Program-made: the position numbers and the translations under genes
NCBI GenBank assembly: GCA_023475025.1
Contig: JAMCWB010000026.1
Coordinates: 1 to 57,239, forward strand
DNA length: 57,239 nt
From: Gammaproteobacteria bacterium
GTDB lineage: Bacteria; Pseudomonadota; Gammaproteobacteria; Pseudomonadales; Pseudomonadaceae
Direction of reading: 5' to 3'
Shown here: positions 42,747 to 52,552 of the stretch, one piece after another
Numbering within the stretch: the stretch's first letter is position 1
Layout: the number at the start of each line of letters is the position of its first letter
Notes under the pieces: generated by a model
Seen by the model: the letters and a program-made list of their open reading frames with translations, nothing else
Database searches by the model: none
Told to the model about the DNA's origin: nothing

Positions 42747-42776
42747 CAGAAACCCGGCTGAATAGCCGGGTTTCTG
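42747..42776 (-). terminator. Terminator-like hairpin after fliK
   Basis: CAGAAACCCGGCT - ATTC - AGCCGGGTTTCTG, 18 bases past the fliK stop. Strong 13-bp stem but only a short T-run. It separates fliK from the fliL operon. Confidence 0.65.
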
Positions 42777-42794
42777 GGGTAAAGCAAAAACGGA

Positions 42795-44159
42795 TCAGGC
42801 GTAATAGTCCACCAGTCGATCACTGCCACTGGCCAATGGCAGGACACTGGCTTGCTGGCTCTCGCGCTGCGCCGCCGTACCCGGCTCGCCGGTTACCTGT
42901 GCCATGCGACTTGCCTGACGCTCGGCCTGCTCCTGCTGCTGCCGGGCACCGTTATCACCAACAGACACATCCACCAGATCCAGCCCCTGCTGGCCAACCA
43001 TTTCTCGCAGACGAACCACCTGGGATTCCAGCGCCTCACGCACACTCGGGTTCTGGCTGACGAACTGCACCTGCAGCTCCTGCCCGCGATTTTGCAGATT
43101 GATTTCCAGCGGTCCCAGCTCAGCCGGGGTCAGGCGGATTTCCACACTGTTAAGGTTGCGGCTGGACATCCACATCACCTTGTCGACCACTGCTTCACTC
43201 CAGCCAGATTGACCAAAGGGCACACCCACCGCCTGACTCGCTGCCGCAACCGGGCGTGCTGTCAAGGCTGCAGCCGCCGCGGCCGAACCAGGCTGAGCCG
43301 TGCGCAGCGCCTCTACCGCCTCATCGCCACCGCGGCGTGCTGCCGGTTCAGCGCGCAAGGCAGCCTCAGCCGCGCGCGGATTGGCTGCTGCATTGGCGTT
43401 AAGCTCCAGCGAGGCCTTACGGCGCAACCCGGCAAAGTCATCATTGCTCAGGCTGCGCTTGTCCGTATCACTATCCAGCCGGGACTGCTGCTCGCGCGAA
43501 GTTGCCGACTCATCCGCCTGGGTTCGTTGCCCACCCAGCATCTGCGCCAGCGAGAAACGTGCCCGATTCAATGACTCTGCCTCGGCATCCGCCTCACCAG
43601 CCGCCATCGGATTGACGGCCGCCTGAGCTGCGTTCAAAGCAGCAAAGGCAACCACCTCTTCACTCTCAGCGGCCGTTTCAGCAGCGCTGTCAGCCGCCCT
43701 GGCAACCGAATCTGCCACTTCATCGACTGCCGCCTGCAAGCGTTCACCGTCGACATCATCAGCCGCATCGCTGAGCCACTGCCGCCATTCCGGCACCAGG
43801 GTCGCCAGCACGTCGAGCGCGGCATCTCCGCCCTGTTGCAAACGCATGGCGGCCTCATCCGTCAGTGCCGGCATCTCCGGCAACTCTTGCAGCAACTGAT
43901 CAACAGCCGGCGGCAATTGCTTGCCGTCTGCAGCCATTGACAGTTGCGCCATTGCCGCCAGCAAAGCCTCACGTTCGGCACTTGGCAAGTCATCCAGCAA
44001 AGCCTTGAGGTCATCACCGACTTCCCCCTTGAGCAGCTCGGCAAAACTGCCAGCACCCTCTTCCAGCGGGGTTCCAGAGGCACCAAGCAACACGCCGGAG
44101 GACGCTCCAGCGCGCGTATCCGGATTCAACAGGGCCAGCAGATTCAGACCGACTGACAT
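42795..44159 (-). CDS. fliK: Flagellar hook-length control protein FliK
   Basis: 454 aa. The long Ala/Glu-rich, poorly conserved N-terminal ruler region covers about residues 1-330. The C-terminal substrate-switch domain is clear: VEIRLTPAELGPLEINLQNRGQELQVQFVSQNPSVREALESQVVRLREMVGQQGLDLVDVSVG. Exported protein that measures the hook and acts on FlhB. Own sigma-54 promoter upstream. Confidence 0.94.
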   Translation of the reverse strand: MSVGLNLLALLNPDTRAGASSGVLLGASGTPLEEGAGSFAELLKGEVGDDLKALLDDLPSAEREALLAAMAQLSMAADGKQLPPAVDQLLQELPEMPALTDEAAMRLQQGGDAALDVLATLVPEWRQWLSDAADDVDGERLQAAVDEVADSVARAADSAAETAAESEEVVAFAALNAAQAAVNPMAAGEADAEAESLNRARFSLAQMLGGQRTQADESATSREQQSRLDSDTDKRSLSNDDFAGLRRKASLELNANAAANPRAAEAALRAEPAARRGGDEAVEALRTAQPGSAAAAAALTARPVAAASQAVGVPFGQSGWSEAVVDKVMWMSSRNLNSVEIRLTPAELGPLEINLQNRGQELQVQFVSQNPSVREALESQVVRLREMVGQQGLDLVDVSVGDNGARQQQEQAERQASRMAQVTGEPGTAAQRESQQASVLPLASGSDRLVDYYA

Positions 44160-44198
44160 GACAAGTCTCCATCATATTGAGATATTGCCAGAATAAAA

Positions 44199-44214
44199 TG
44201 CAAGACACGGGCCA
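44199..44214 (-). promoter_or_regulatory. Sigma-54 promoter of fliK
   Basis: Minus strand TGGCCCGTGTCTTGCA: GG and GC ten bases apart, near-consensus -24/-12. It lies 40 bases ahead of the fliK start. Confidence 0.75.
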
Positions 44215-44240
44215 AAAACCCGCAAGGAAGCGATAACGAC

Positions 44241-44573
44241 TTACAAGCGATCAATCACCCGTTGCAGCATGGCCGGCAGCTGTTCGATCAAGGCAGCCGC
44301 CTGCTCGGCATCCGCCTGCTCCGCTGCATGTTCCAGTTGCAGGCAAGCCTGCTGCAGTGCCAGTGCGCCCATATTGCCGCAGCTGCCTTTGAAACTGTGG
44401 GCGCTGTGGCGCAAGCCTTGCCATTCAGCCGCATACAAGTGGCGCTGCAACTGTTCCAGCCGGTGCGCGGCGTCAGCGGTAAAGGTGTCGACCAGCAAGG
44501 GAAAATCATCCTGCATCAAGTCGTGCAGCGCGGCCAGTACATCCGTATCCACGTCAGGCAAGCGGTTCGTCAT
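44241..44573 (-). CDS. hptB: Histidine phosphotransfer protein HptB
   Basis: 110 aa from the ATG at 44573, which overlaps the upstream stop as ATGA and has AAGGA five bases ahead. The ATG at 44579 is less well placed. The phosphorylatable His59 lies in SAHSFKGSCGNMGA. Hpt four-helix bundle. In P. aeruginosa HptB passes phosphate from hybrid kinases to HsbR. The same three-gene set occurs between fliJ and fliK in P. putida, which supports the naming. Confidence 0.88.
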   Translation of the reverse strand: MTNRLPDVDTDVLAALHDLMQDDFPLLVDTFTADAAHRLEQLQRHLYAAEWQGLRHSAHSFKGSCGNMGALALQQACLQLEHAAEQADAEQAAALIEQLPAMLQRVIDRL

Positions 44574-46312
44574 GAGCATCCTTCAGCAGTATCATCAGTG
44601 GCGCGCCAGGTGAATACGACCTGCACCCCATGGCCTTCAGGCAAGAGCCTGAAGGTATCGGTCAGTGCAGCCACCAGCGCCAGTCCGCGACCAGCATAAC
44701 CAAAAGCCGGCGTTTTTTCTGCTGCCGAGCCACTGAACTCGAAGCCGTCACCACTATCCTGCACCTCGATCAACAGGCGCCCACCCTGCGCCTGCTGCTG
44801 ATGGTCCAGTACAACGCTTATCCAACCCTGCTCCAGCGCCTGCAAGCGCTGGCCGCGTTGCAGATAATACTGATTAAAGCCCTCAGCAGAAGTCTTGAGC
44901 GATGAATCCAGCGCCAGCAAGCCATGCTCCAGCGCATTGCTATACAGCTCGGAGAGCACGGTCGCCAGTGTCGCGGCATGATCGCGCAAGCCGGGCACGC
45001 GCAGCAATTCATCCAGCAACCACGGCAAGGGATTCTGACTGCGGACAGACTGGGCACGGAAGACATGTTCCAGGCGCCAGTCATGCATCTCGCGATGACT
45101 GCGCAGCGGCATCACCGCCACTGCCGGCAGCGTGCTGGCAGGCATGCTTACCTGCAGCAGACTCAGGTCATCATCCTTGCGCCCGTGAAAGTCCTTGATC
45201 GCAGCCAGCAAACGGTCAAACTGCTGATCCGGTTCCCCCGCCTCAGCCAGTACCGCCGCCACACCGGCATCACCAAACTGCTCACCTGCTGCGTTCCGCG
45301 TTTCAATAATGCCATCGGTCCAGCACAGCAAACGCTGACCGGGCAGCATTGGCAGATTCAGGGTGCTGGCATCAAAACGATCATTGGCGACTACACCCAA
45401 GGGTAAATGGGTCGATGGCAGCCAGTGCTGCACCTGTCCTTCGGCATCCAGCAACACCGCATCCGGCAAGCCACCATTCCAGACTTCCAGCTTGTGCTTG
45501 ATCGGATTGATTTCGGCCAGCAGGGCACAGCAAAAAACGCCGACCGGCAGGATACGCTCCAGCTTGTCATTCAGTTCAATGAGAATATCCTGCAGCGCGT
45601 AACCCCGGGCACTCATGGCGTAAAACACCTCAGCCAGTGGCATGGCGCCAATGGCCGCGGACAGGCCGTGACCGGTAAAGTCGGCCAGCAGCACATGCAT
45701 ACCACCGGCAGGACGCCGCGAGGCCAGCACCACATCCCCGTTGAACATGGCGTAGGCGGATTGCAGGTAGCGCACCGTGGGCGAGTCCAACGCCCCGGCA
45801 TGGGCAACGCGGTCAAAGATACGCTTGGCCTGCTCCTGATCATGCACCATACGTTCATGTTGCCGCCTGATCAGGTCACGCTGCTGCTGCAGGGTGTGAT
45901 GCATGGCATGCATGCGTTGAAAGGCCTGGATCTTGGCCTGCAAGATCACCGGATTATAGGGCTTGGTCAGAAAGTCATCACCGCCAGCTTCCAGGCAGCG
46001 CACCAGCGCATCGGTTTCCGTCAGGCTGGTCAGGAAAATGATCGGCACCAGATCTTCGCCAGCCGCTTCACGAATCAACCGCGCAGCGGCAAAACCATCC
46101 ATCACCGGCATCAGCGCATCCAGCAGGATCAATTGCGGGCGCTGCCGACGAAACTGTTCAACCGCATCAGCGCCATGCTCGGCAACCAGCACCTCATGCC
46201 CCTGTCGCGCCACCAGGCGTGACAGAATCAAGCGATCCGCCGGATTGTCGTCAGCTACCAGAATGCGCAGGCCGGTTGCCGGAGCAGCTCGACGTGGCGG
46301 GGTGGCAGCCAT
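44570..46312 (-). CDS. hsbR: HsbR: receiver-PP2C phosphatase-kinase response regulator
   Basis: 580 aa in three parts. The receiver domain (residues about 15-135) has the phospho-acceptor Asp65 in LILLDALMPVMDG. A coiled coil leads to a SpoIIE-type PP2C domain (about 190-385; LLADFTGHGLSAAIGAMPLAEVF, LLCWTDGIIETRNAAG). A C-terminal GHKL anti-sigma-kinase domain follows (ATVLSELYSNALEHGLL; GYAGRGLALVAALTD). It phosphorylates or dephosphorylates the STAS partner HsbA depending on phosphate from HptB. The stop overlaps hptB by four bases. Confidence 0.9.
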   Translation of the reverse strand: MAATPPRRAAPATGLRILVADDNPADRLILSRLVARQGHEVLVAEHGADAVEQFRRQRPQLILLDALMPVMDGFAAARLIREAAGEDLVPIIFLTSLTETDALVRCLEAGGDDFLTKPYNPVILQAKIQAFQRMHAMHHTLQQQRDLIRRQHERMVHDQEQAKRIFDRVAHAGALDSPTVRYLQSAYAMFNGDVVLASRRPAGGMHVLLADFTGHGLSAAIGAMPLAEVFYAMSARGYALQDILIELNDKLERILPVGVFCCALLAEINPIKHKLEVWNGGLPDAVLLDAEGQVQHWLPSTHLPLGVVANDRFDASTLNLPMLPGQRLLCWTDGIIETRNAAGEQFGDAGVAAVLAEAGEPDQQFDRLLAAIKDFHGRKDDDLSLLQVSMPASTLPAVAVMPLRSHREMHDWRLEHVFRAQSVRSQNPLPWLLDELLRVPGLRDHAATLATVLSELYSNALEHGLLALDSSLKTSAEGFNQYYLQRGQRLQALEQGWISVVLDHQQQAQGGRLLIEVQDSGDGFEFSGSAAEKTPAFGYAGRGLALVAALTDTFRLLPEGHGVQVVFTWRATDDTAEGCS

Positions 46313-46319
46313 CAGCCGA

Positions 46320-46625
46320 CTACTCGATGTGGAACAGTTGTTCGAAATTGGAAATGCTCAATACCTTGCGCACCTCCGCACTGGCATGACGGATAGTGAT
46401 CTCCGCCAGGTCACCCCCGGCATGGTCGCGCAGCAGCAGCAACATGCCCAGTGCCGAGCTGTCGATATAGTCAGTATCCTGCAGGTCAATACAGTAGCGC
46501 CGGGGCGACAGACCGGCGCGTTCATAGGCCTGGCGAAAGGCCTGGTGAGATGAAAAATCAAAGCGTCCGCTTACCTTGATGGTAAGCAACTGGCCATTAT
46601 CCGTTAGGTCAGCCTGAATCGGCAT
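46320..46625 (-). CDS. hsbA: HsbA: STAS-domain anti-sigma factor antagonist
   Basis: 101 aa from the ATG at 46625, with GAGGAG upstream; the longer frame from 46796 is not family-like. STAS fold with the phosphorylation motif YIDSSALGMLLLLRDH; the first Ser is residue 56, the same number as the phosphorylated Ser of P. aeruginosa HsbA. In that species it binds FlgM or a diguanylate cyclase depending on phosphorylation. Seven bases before hsbR. Confidence 0.9.
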   Translation of the reverse strand: MPIQADLTDNGQLLTIKVSGRFDFSSHQAFRQAYERAGLSPRRYCIDLQDTDYIDSSALGMLLLLRDHAGGDLAEITIRHASAEVRKVLSISNFEQLFHIE

Positions 46626-46689
46626 GCGCTGCTCCTCAACACCTTGCCTGAATAGCCTCCAGCATAGCAGTAATTCTTTGCCTTGCCGC

Positions 46690-47145
46690 TCAAAGCTCGC
46701 GCCGGCTGATACTGTGGGCACGCTGGGACAGCTCATCGAGCATTTTCTGCTCCTGCTTGTCAGCCCGCACCCGCGCCTCTTCACGGTAGCGCTCAATCAG
46801 CTTGCGCAGCGCCTCCACCCGCTGATAACGCTGCTGCCAGTTGAGCCGCGCCTTCTCGACACTTTGCTCATGCCATTGCAGGGTCTGTTCCTGCTGCACC
46901 ACGGCACTTTGCATCTGGCCAAGAAACTGCTGGTAATTCAGCAGCCACTGCCGATTTACCCCCTGCGCACCACGCTCGACCCAGCCACGCTGGTATTCTT
47001 CGGCGTAATAATTCAGATCGCCCAGCCGCGCTCTGGCATCATCCAATTGCTGCTGGCACTTGCCGAGCATACCGGCCGCCTTGCGTTCTTCCTCCAGCGC
47101 CATATCCAGTACCGGCTGCAAGCGGCGAACCCGGCTCTCACTCAT
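46690..47145 (-). CDS. fliJ: Flagellar export chaperone FliJ
   Basis: 151 aa, almost wholly coiled coil and rich in Gln, Arg and Glu. [34 protein letters not shown] is typical of FliJ. It is the stalk of the export ATPase ring. Its start overlaps the fliI stop by eight bases (ATGAGTGA). Confidence 0.93.
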   Translation of the reverse strand: MSESRVRRLQPVLDMALEEERKAAGMLGKCQQQLDDARARLGDLNYYAEEYQRGWVERGAQGVNRQWLLNYQQFLGQMQSAVVQQEQTLQWHEQSVEKARLNWQQRYQRVEALRKLIERYREEARVRADKQEQKMLDELSQRAHSISRREL

Positions 47146-48490
47146 GGCTGATGATCTGCTGTAACTGCTGCTGGCTGTCTTCCAGCGATACGCTCTCGGT
47201 CAGCCCCTGACGCAGAAAGCCCTGCATCGCCGGCATCTTGGCAATCGCCTTGTCGGTCAAGGGATCAGAGCCGGCGGCATAGGCACCTACACTGATCAGA
47301 TCACGACTCTGCTGGTAGCGCGCATAGGTCTGCTTGAACAACTGCGCCTGCTGCAGCTGCTCACCACTGACAATTTGCGGCATGGCCCGGCTGATCGAGG
47401 CCTCGATATCAATCGCCGGGTAGTGCCCCTCTTCCGCCAACCGGCGCGACAGCACCACATGGCCGTCAAGAATCGCGCGCGAGGCATCGGCAATCGGGTC
47501 CTGCTGATCATCGCCTTCAGACAGCACCGTATAGAAAGCCGTGATGGAACCGCCGCCCTCTTCGGCATTACCCGCGCGCTCGACCAGTTGCGGCAACTTG
47601 GCAAACACCGACGGCGGATAACCCTTGGTGGCCGGCGGCTCGCCAATCGCCAGCGCAATCTCGCGCTGGGCCTGAGCAAAACGGGTCAGGGAATCCATCA
47701 GCAAGAGCACATTCTTGCCCTGGTCACGAAAATACTCGGCAATGCGGGTGCAATACATGGCCGCGCGCAAGCGCATCAGCGGCGCATCATCGGCCGGTGA
47801 GGCAACCACCACCGAACGCGCCATACCCTCCTTGCCCAGAATCTGCTCGATGAACTCCTTCACCTCGCGCCCACGCTCACCGACCAGCCCAACAATGGTG
47901 ATATCGGCATCGGTAAACCGGGTCATCATGCCCAGCAACATACTTTTGCCCACACCGCTACCGGCAAAAAGACCCAGCCGCTGGCCACGGCCAACCGTCA
48001 GCAGACTGTTGATCGAACGGATGCCGACATCCAGCGGCTGCTCGATCGGGTGCCGCTTGAGCGGATTGATCACCGGGCCATTAAGGTCGACCAGGTCCGC
48101 GGCCATGATCGGCCCGCCACCATCCAGTGGGCGACCAATGCCATCCACCACCCGCCCCAACATGCTCACGCCCATCGGCAAGCGGCTGCTGCCGGAGCTG
48201 GGCACAACCCGCGCCCCGGGCTGCAATCCCTGCACACTTTCCACCGGCATCAGATAGGTCTTGTTACCGGCAAAACCCATGACTTCGGCTTCGATTTCAC
48301 TGATGCCCTGCAAGGATTCGCTGATCACCCGGCAGCGGCTACCCACCGGCGCCTTACAGCCTTCGGCTTCCAGGGTCAGCCCGACCATACGGATCAGCCG
48401 CCCTTCCACCACCGGCGCCGCAGCCAGCTGCACGGCATCACGGTAGCCGCTCAGGCGGCGGGCAAAACTGGTCCGTTCAAACTTACTCAT
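47138..48490 (-). CDS. fliI: Flagellum-specific export ATPase FliI
   Basis: 450 aa from the ATG at 48490 ([13 protein letters not shown]). Walker A is [11 protein letters not shown] and Walker B lies in [19 protein letters not shown], with [25 protein letters not shown], all F1-beta-like. Energises export of flagellar substrates. The start overlaps fliH by eight bases (ATGAGTAA). Confidence 0.97.
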   Translation of the reverse strand: MSKFERTSFARRLSGYRDAVQLAAAPVVEGRLIRMVGLTLEAEGCKAPVGSRCRVISESLQGISEIEAEVMGFAGNKTYLMPVESVQGLQPGARVVPSSGSSRLPMGVSMLGRVVDGIGRPLDGGGPIMAADLVDLNGPVINPLKRHPIEQPLDVGIRSINSLLTVGRGQRLGLFAGSGVGKSMLLGMMTRFTDADITIVGLVGERGREVKEFIEQILGKEGMARSVVVASPADDAPLMRLRAAMYCTRIAEYFRDQGKNVLLLMDSLTRFAQAQREIALAIGEPPATKGYPPSVFAKLPQLVERAGNAEEGGGSITAFYTVLSEGDDQQDPIADASRAILDGHVVLSRRLAEEGHYPAIDIEASISRAMPQIVSGEQLQQAQLFKQTYARYQQSRDLISVGAYAAGSDPLTDKAIAKMPAMQGFLRQGLTESVSLEDSQQQLQQIISHE

Positions 48491-49277
48491 GACTGTCGCC
48501 GGGGTTTGGCGGCAAGGGGGACAGGGCATCCAGATCCGGCGCTACCGGATGCGCGTGCAGCTCCTGTTGCTGGTCCTGCAACTGGGCCAGCGCCTGCTCC
48601 AGACGGGTGTCCAGACTGGCGTCAATCTGGCTGTGTTCGGTTTCTACCCGGCAGCCACCGGGCAGCAATTGGTCGTCCTCGAGCAAACGCCAGTGTTCTT
48701 CATGGCGTTCGCGCAGCGCCTTGACCGCTTCAAAGTCGGCGGGGTTAAGGTAGATTCGGATATTCTCGGCGCCCATTGGCAGGCTTTTCAGCGCACCGCG
48801 CAGTACGTGGGTAATCTGGCTGGAATCCATCGCCAGCTCACGCTGAATCACACTGCGCACCGTGTGCTGCACCAACAGCAGCAGCATCTCTTCAATCTGC
48901 GCATCCTGGTTCTGGATCGGCTGCATCAGGTTGCTCATCAGGCTTTCCAGTTCCTGCAGGCGTGCATCCAGTTTCTCACGGGCCTCCTGCTGCCCCTTCA
49001 GCTGCCCCGAATGAAAACCGTCCTTCTCACCCGTCGCAAAACCTTCGTTATAGGCTTCCTCGCGAATCTGCTCCAGCGCTTCCACGGTAAAGGGCGTGGG
49101 CGTGTCTACCTCTTCCAGCGATTCCTCTACGGGCTCGCCTTCAGGCTGCTCGGCATCGTCCTGCTCGCGCTCCAGCGCCACATAGTGTGGCGCCTCATCA
49201 AAACTGGGCAAGCTCCAGCGATTGAAGGCCGAAGAGTGCTGGCCACGGATCAGATCGCTATCATCCTTGCCGGCCAT
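48483..49277 (-). CDS. fliH: Flagellar assembly protein FliH
   Basis: 264 aa. Acidic N-terminus with tryptophan near residue 22 ([13 protein letters not shown]), a central coiled coil with Gly spacing ([26 protein letters not shown]), and a C-terminal FliI-binding part resembling the stator of ATP synthase. Its ATG directly follows the fliG stop. Confidence 0.94.
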   Translation of the reverse strand: MAGKDDSDLIRGQHSSAFNRWSLPSFDEAPHYVALEREQDDAEQPEGEPVEESLEEVDTPTPFTVEALEQIREEAYNEGFATGEKDGFHSGQLKGQQEAREKLDARLQELESLMSNLMQPIQNQDAQIEEMLLLLVQHTVRSVIQRELAMDSSQITHVLRGALKSLPMGAENIRIYLNPADFEAVKALRERHEEHWRLLEDDQLLPGGCRVETEHSQIDASLDTRLEQALAQLQDQQQELHAHPVAPDLDALSPLPPNPGDSHE

Positions 49278-50300
49278 TTACAGCATCTCCTCGCCGCCCT
49301 TGCCACCCAGCACGATTTCACCGGCATCGGCCATGCGGCGGGCAATGGTGAGAATTTCCTTCTGCGCCTGTTCAACCTCACTGATACGCACCGGCCCCTT
49401 GGCTTCCAGATCGTCCTGCAACAATTCGGAGGCGCGCTTGGACATATTGCGGAAGATCTTGTCTTTCAAGGTATCGTCGGCGCCCTTCAGCGCCACAATC
49501 AACACCTCTGAAGACACTTCACGCAGCAGCGCCTGGATACCGCGATCATCAATATCCGCCAGGTTATCAAAGACAAACATAAGGTCTTCGATCTTGCTCG
49601 ACAGATCCTCGTCAATCTCGCGGATCTGCTCGATCAACTGCGCTTCAGTGCTGCTTTCCAGGAAGTTCATGATGTCTGCCGTGCGCTTGATGCCACCCAT
49701 GGCTGCGCGCGTGGTATTGGAGTTACCGGCAAACTGCTTCTCCAGAATCTCGTTCAGCTCTTTCAGTGCCGAGGGCTGCACGGTGTTCAACGCCGAGACA
49801 CGCAGAAGCACGTCCAGGCGTACCTTGGGATCAAAATAGCTGACCACTTCAGCGGCCATATCCGGGTCCAGATAGGCAACCACAATGGCCTGAATCTGCG
49901 GATGCTCATAGCGGATCACATCGGCCACCGCACGCGGCTCCATCCATTTCAGGCTGTCCAGGCCCGAGGTATTGCCACCAAGCAGAATGCGGTCCACCAG
50001 GCCATTGGCCTTGTCTTCGCCCAGAGCCTGGGTCAGCATGGTGCGGATGTAGGAATCAGCGCCGGCACCAAGGCCGGTCTGCTCGCCCACCTGCTCGACG
50101 AACTCGCTCATCACCCCCTGCACCTGCTCACGCTGCACGGTGCGCATCCCGGCCATGGCACTACCGACCCGCTGCACCTCCTTCGGGCCCATATGCTTGA
50201 GGATGGCAGCGGCGTCCGACTCACCGAGGCTGAGCAGAAAAATCGCAGCCTTGTCCAGCTTGGACATCTTCTGGGTGACTTTTTTCGCTTCTTCACTCAT
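49278..50300 (-). CDS. fliG: Flagellar motor switch protein FliG
   Basis: 340 aa from the ATG at 50300 (MSEEAKKV), overlapping the fliF stop as ATGAGTGA; the ATG at 50306 is also possible. Domains: FliF-binding N-terminus (LDKAAIFLLSLGESDAAAILKHMGPKEVQRV), middle EHPQ motif (RYEHPQIQAIVVAYLDP) for FliM, and the C-terminal torque domain with the charged helix (DDRGIQALLREVSSEVLIVALKGAD). Confidence 0.97.
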   Translation of the reverse strand: MSEEAKKVTQKMSKLDKAAIFLLSLGESDAAAILKHMGPKEVQRVGSAMAGMRTVQREQVQGVMSEFVEQVGEQTGLGAGADSYIRTMLTQALGEDKANGLVDRILLGGNTSGLDSLKWMEPRAVADVIRYEHPQIQAIVVAYLDPDMAAEVVSYFDPKVRLDVLLRVSALNTVQPSALKELNEILEKQFAGNSNTTRAAMGGIKRTADIMNFLESSTEAQLIEQIREIDEDLSSKIEDLMFVFDNLADIDDRGIQALLREVSSEVLIVALKGADDTLKDKIFRNMSKRASELLQDDLEAKGPVRISEVEQAQKEILTIARRMADAGEIVLGGKGGEEML

Positions 50301-52029
50301 CGGCATTGACCCACTCTTTGACCACCTGCGCGACCCGGGCCGGGTCTTCCGCGACCAGCCCCTTGATGGCATTCAGATGCTGTTCATAACCGGCAGTCGG
50401 GGGCGGCAACATGACCGGACCGGATGCCGGGCCGGAGAGACTGACCTGGTCTTCACTCAGATCACCAAAACCCTCATTGCCCATGCTGCCGCCACCAGGC
50501 AGGCCCAGCGCATAGTCACTGCCTTCGCTGCGCGAATGACTGGTCAGGTTCTTCAACACCGGACGCAGCACCCCGAACACCAGCACCAATACAAAGAGTA
50601 TACCGAGAATCTGCTTGGCAATGTCCCAGAACCAGGGCTGTGACCAGAAAGGGATTTCCGGGATGGGTTCCAGCTCGCCTTCCGGAATAAAGGGTGCGTT
50701 GATCACGCTGACACTGTCCCCCCGACTGGCATCAAAGCCGACCGCATCCTGTACCAGACGGGTAAAACGCGCAATCTCGGCCTCACTCAGGGGTATGCTG
50801 GTCATCTCGCCGGTTTCCGGGTCGATCTGTACCGGATCGTCCACCACCACGGCAACCGACAACCGGCGCAAACGGCCCTGGGACTGGCGGGTATAGCTGA
50901 TCTGCCGATCCAGCTCGAAGTTGCGCGTGGCCTGCTCGCGGCTGTCGCGTGGCGGCGGCGGCAATATCGGCTCACCGGTTTCCGGATCAATCACCTGCTC
51001 CGGCACCTGGGCCGCACCCGGCGGCTGGTTGGCCAGCGCGCCAGGAATACCCTGCGCCGCTGCACCGCCGCCAGTGCGCTCTTCGGTCAGCACCTGTTCG
51101 CTGCGCAGCGAGGACTCCGGGCTGAACATTTCCGAGGTCGACTCGACCGAACTGAAATCCACATCCGCAGAGACTTCCGCCTTGTAGCGGCCCTGGCCCA
51201 ATACCGGCTGCAGGATATTGTGCACCCGGCGGATATAGGTATCTTCCAGCCGGCGGGTGTAATCAAACTGGCGACCGGCCATGGTCAGCTCAGTCAGTTC
51301 AGCCTGATCTGACAGCAGATTACCGGCCTGATCAACCACCGTCACCTGGTCACGGCTGAGCTCAGGCACGCTGGTCGCCACTAGATTGACGATGGCCATC
51401 ACCTGGCTGGGTTCCGGGCGGCGGTTACCGAAAGTTTCCAGCAACACCGAAGCGCTGGGGCGGCGGTCGTCGCGCACGAATACCGTGGAACGCGGCATGG
51501 CAATGTGCACCCGGGCGCCGCGGATATTGCTCATACTGGAAATGGTCCGTGCCAGCTCACCTTCCAGGCCACGCCGGTAGCGGGTGGTTTCCATGAACTG
51601 GCTGCTGCCAAAACCCTGATCACGGTCCATGATTTCAAAACCAAGGTTACGGTCAGTGGGCGTGACCCCGGCCTGAGCCATGGTCAGGCGTGCATTGGAC
51701 AGGTCTTCACTGCGTACCAGCAGCGCGCCACTGTTGGGCTCAACCCGATAGCGGATGCGGCTCTGCTGCAGCAGCTCAACCACCTGACCAGCATCAAAGC
51801 TTTCCATGTTGCTGTACAGCGGCCGCCATTCCGGCTCCTGCGACCAGAGCACCACAGCAAAACCAATCGCCACACTGGCCGCCAGCCCGATCAACAAGCC
51901 GAATTGCTTGAGCATCGGCAGGTTTGCCAGGTTGTCCAGAAAGGTCAACCCCAGCAGGGGCTTGCGCTCGACAGAAGCATCGGCCTCCGGGCGGGTCGCT
52001 GGGGTATTGGCAGTGGCGGGGCTTTCCAT
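50293..52029 (-). CDS. fliF: Flagellar MS-ring protein FliF
   Basis: 578 aa. Two membrane helices lie near residues 42-65 (FGLLIGLAASVAIGFAVVLW) and 455-485 (ILGILFVLVLVFGVLRPVL). The periplasmic ring-building motifs are between them (RYRRGLEGELARTISSM, RVHIAMPRSTVFVRDDRRPSASVLLE). The C-terminal FliG-binding tail ends VAQVVKEWVNADE. Base of the motor and of the export gate. Confidence 0.97.
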   Translation of the reverse strand: MESPATANTPATRPEADASVERKPLLGLTFLDNLANLPMLKQFGLLIGLAASVAIGFAVVLWSQEPEWRPLYSNMESFDAGQVVELLQQSRIRYRVEPNSGALLVRSEDLSNARLTMAQAGVTPTDRNLGFEIMDRDQGFGSSQFMETTRYRRGLEGELARTISSMSNIRGARVHIAMPRSTVFVRDDRRPSASVLLETFGNRRPEPSQVMAIVNLVATSVPELSRDQVTVVDQAGNLLSDQAELTELTMAGRQFDYTRRLEDTYIRRVHNILQPVLGQGRYKAEVSADVDFSSVESTSEMFSPESSLRSEQVLTEERTGGGAAAQGIPGALANQPPGAAQVPEQVIDPETGEPILPPPPRDSREQATRNFELDRQISYTRQSQGRLRRLSVAVVVDDPVQIDPETGEMTSIPLSEAEIARFTRLVQDAVGFDASRGDSVSVINAPFIPEGELEPIPEIPFWSQPWFWDIAKQILGILFVLVLVFGVLRPVLKNLTSHSRSEGSDYALGLPGGGSMGNEGFGDLSEDQVSLSGPASGPVMLPPPTAGYEQHLNAIKGLVAEDPARVAQVVKEWVNADE

Positions 52030-52083
52030 GGGTCAATCCTCAAACTCGGCTGGCGAGGGAGTCTACAAGGGTCAATGGGCGAA

Positions 52084-52425
52084 TCAAATCTGCATGCGCA
52101 TGATTTCTTCATAGGCGCTGACCATGCGGTTGCGCACCTGCACGGTCGCCTGCATGGCTACCGAGGATTTCTGCGAAGCAATCATCACATCGGTCAGATC
52201 AACACCCGCCACACCCATTTCATAACTGGTCTGCAGGTTGCTGGTGGTCTGCTGCAACTCACTCACCCGATCCAGCGCACCGCGCATCACATTGGCGAAC
52301 TCAGCCCCCTTCGGGCCCTGCTCCACCGGTGCCGGCGCCTGCGGCTTGCCGGTCGCCTCCATTTGCATGGCGCGCATCTGCATCATCAAACGATTGAATT
52401 CAACACCCTGGCTAATCTGGGTCAT
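52084..52425 (-). CDS. fliE: Flagellar hook-basal body protein FliE
   Basis: 113 aa. C-terminal SYEMGVAGVDLTDVMIASQKSSVAMQATVQVRNRMVSAYEEIMRMQI is the FliE signature. Joins the MS ring to the rod. First gene of the fliEFGHIJ operon, behind a consensus sigma-54 promoter at 52480-52495. Confidence 0.96.
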   Translation of the reverse strand: MTQISQGVEFNRLMMQMRAMQMEATGKPQAPAPVEQGPKGAEFANVMRGALDRVSELQQTTSNLQTSYEMGVAGVDLTDVMIASQKSSVAMQATVQVRNRMVSAYEEIMRMQI

Positions 52426-52479
52426 GCTGGCCTCCCAGTCGCAAAAAATTGACGGCGACTATTGCTTTGAGAGTACTGC

Positions 52480-52495
52480 AGCAAGAAGAGTGCCA
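52480..52495 (-). promoter_or_regulatory. Sigma-54 promoter of fliE operon
   Basis: Minus strand TGGCACTCTTCTTGCT, a full match to the TGGCAC-N5-TTGCT consensus. It lies 55 bases ahead of the fliE start in the fleR-fliE gap. Confidence 0.9.
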
Positions 52496-52552
52496 AGTTG
52501 GAATGAATGGGAGCGGGGGTAAAAATAGAGAGGGGTGAAAGCGCTGGAACGC

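Noticed and set aside
42852-43574. 240-codon plus-strand frame opposite fliK
   Set aside because: Shadow of the FliK coding sequence; the FliK C-terminal domain on the minus strand is conserved.
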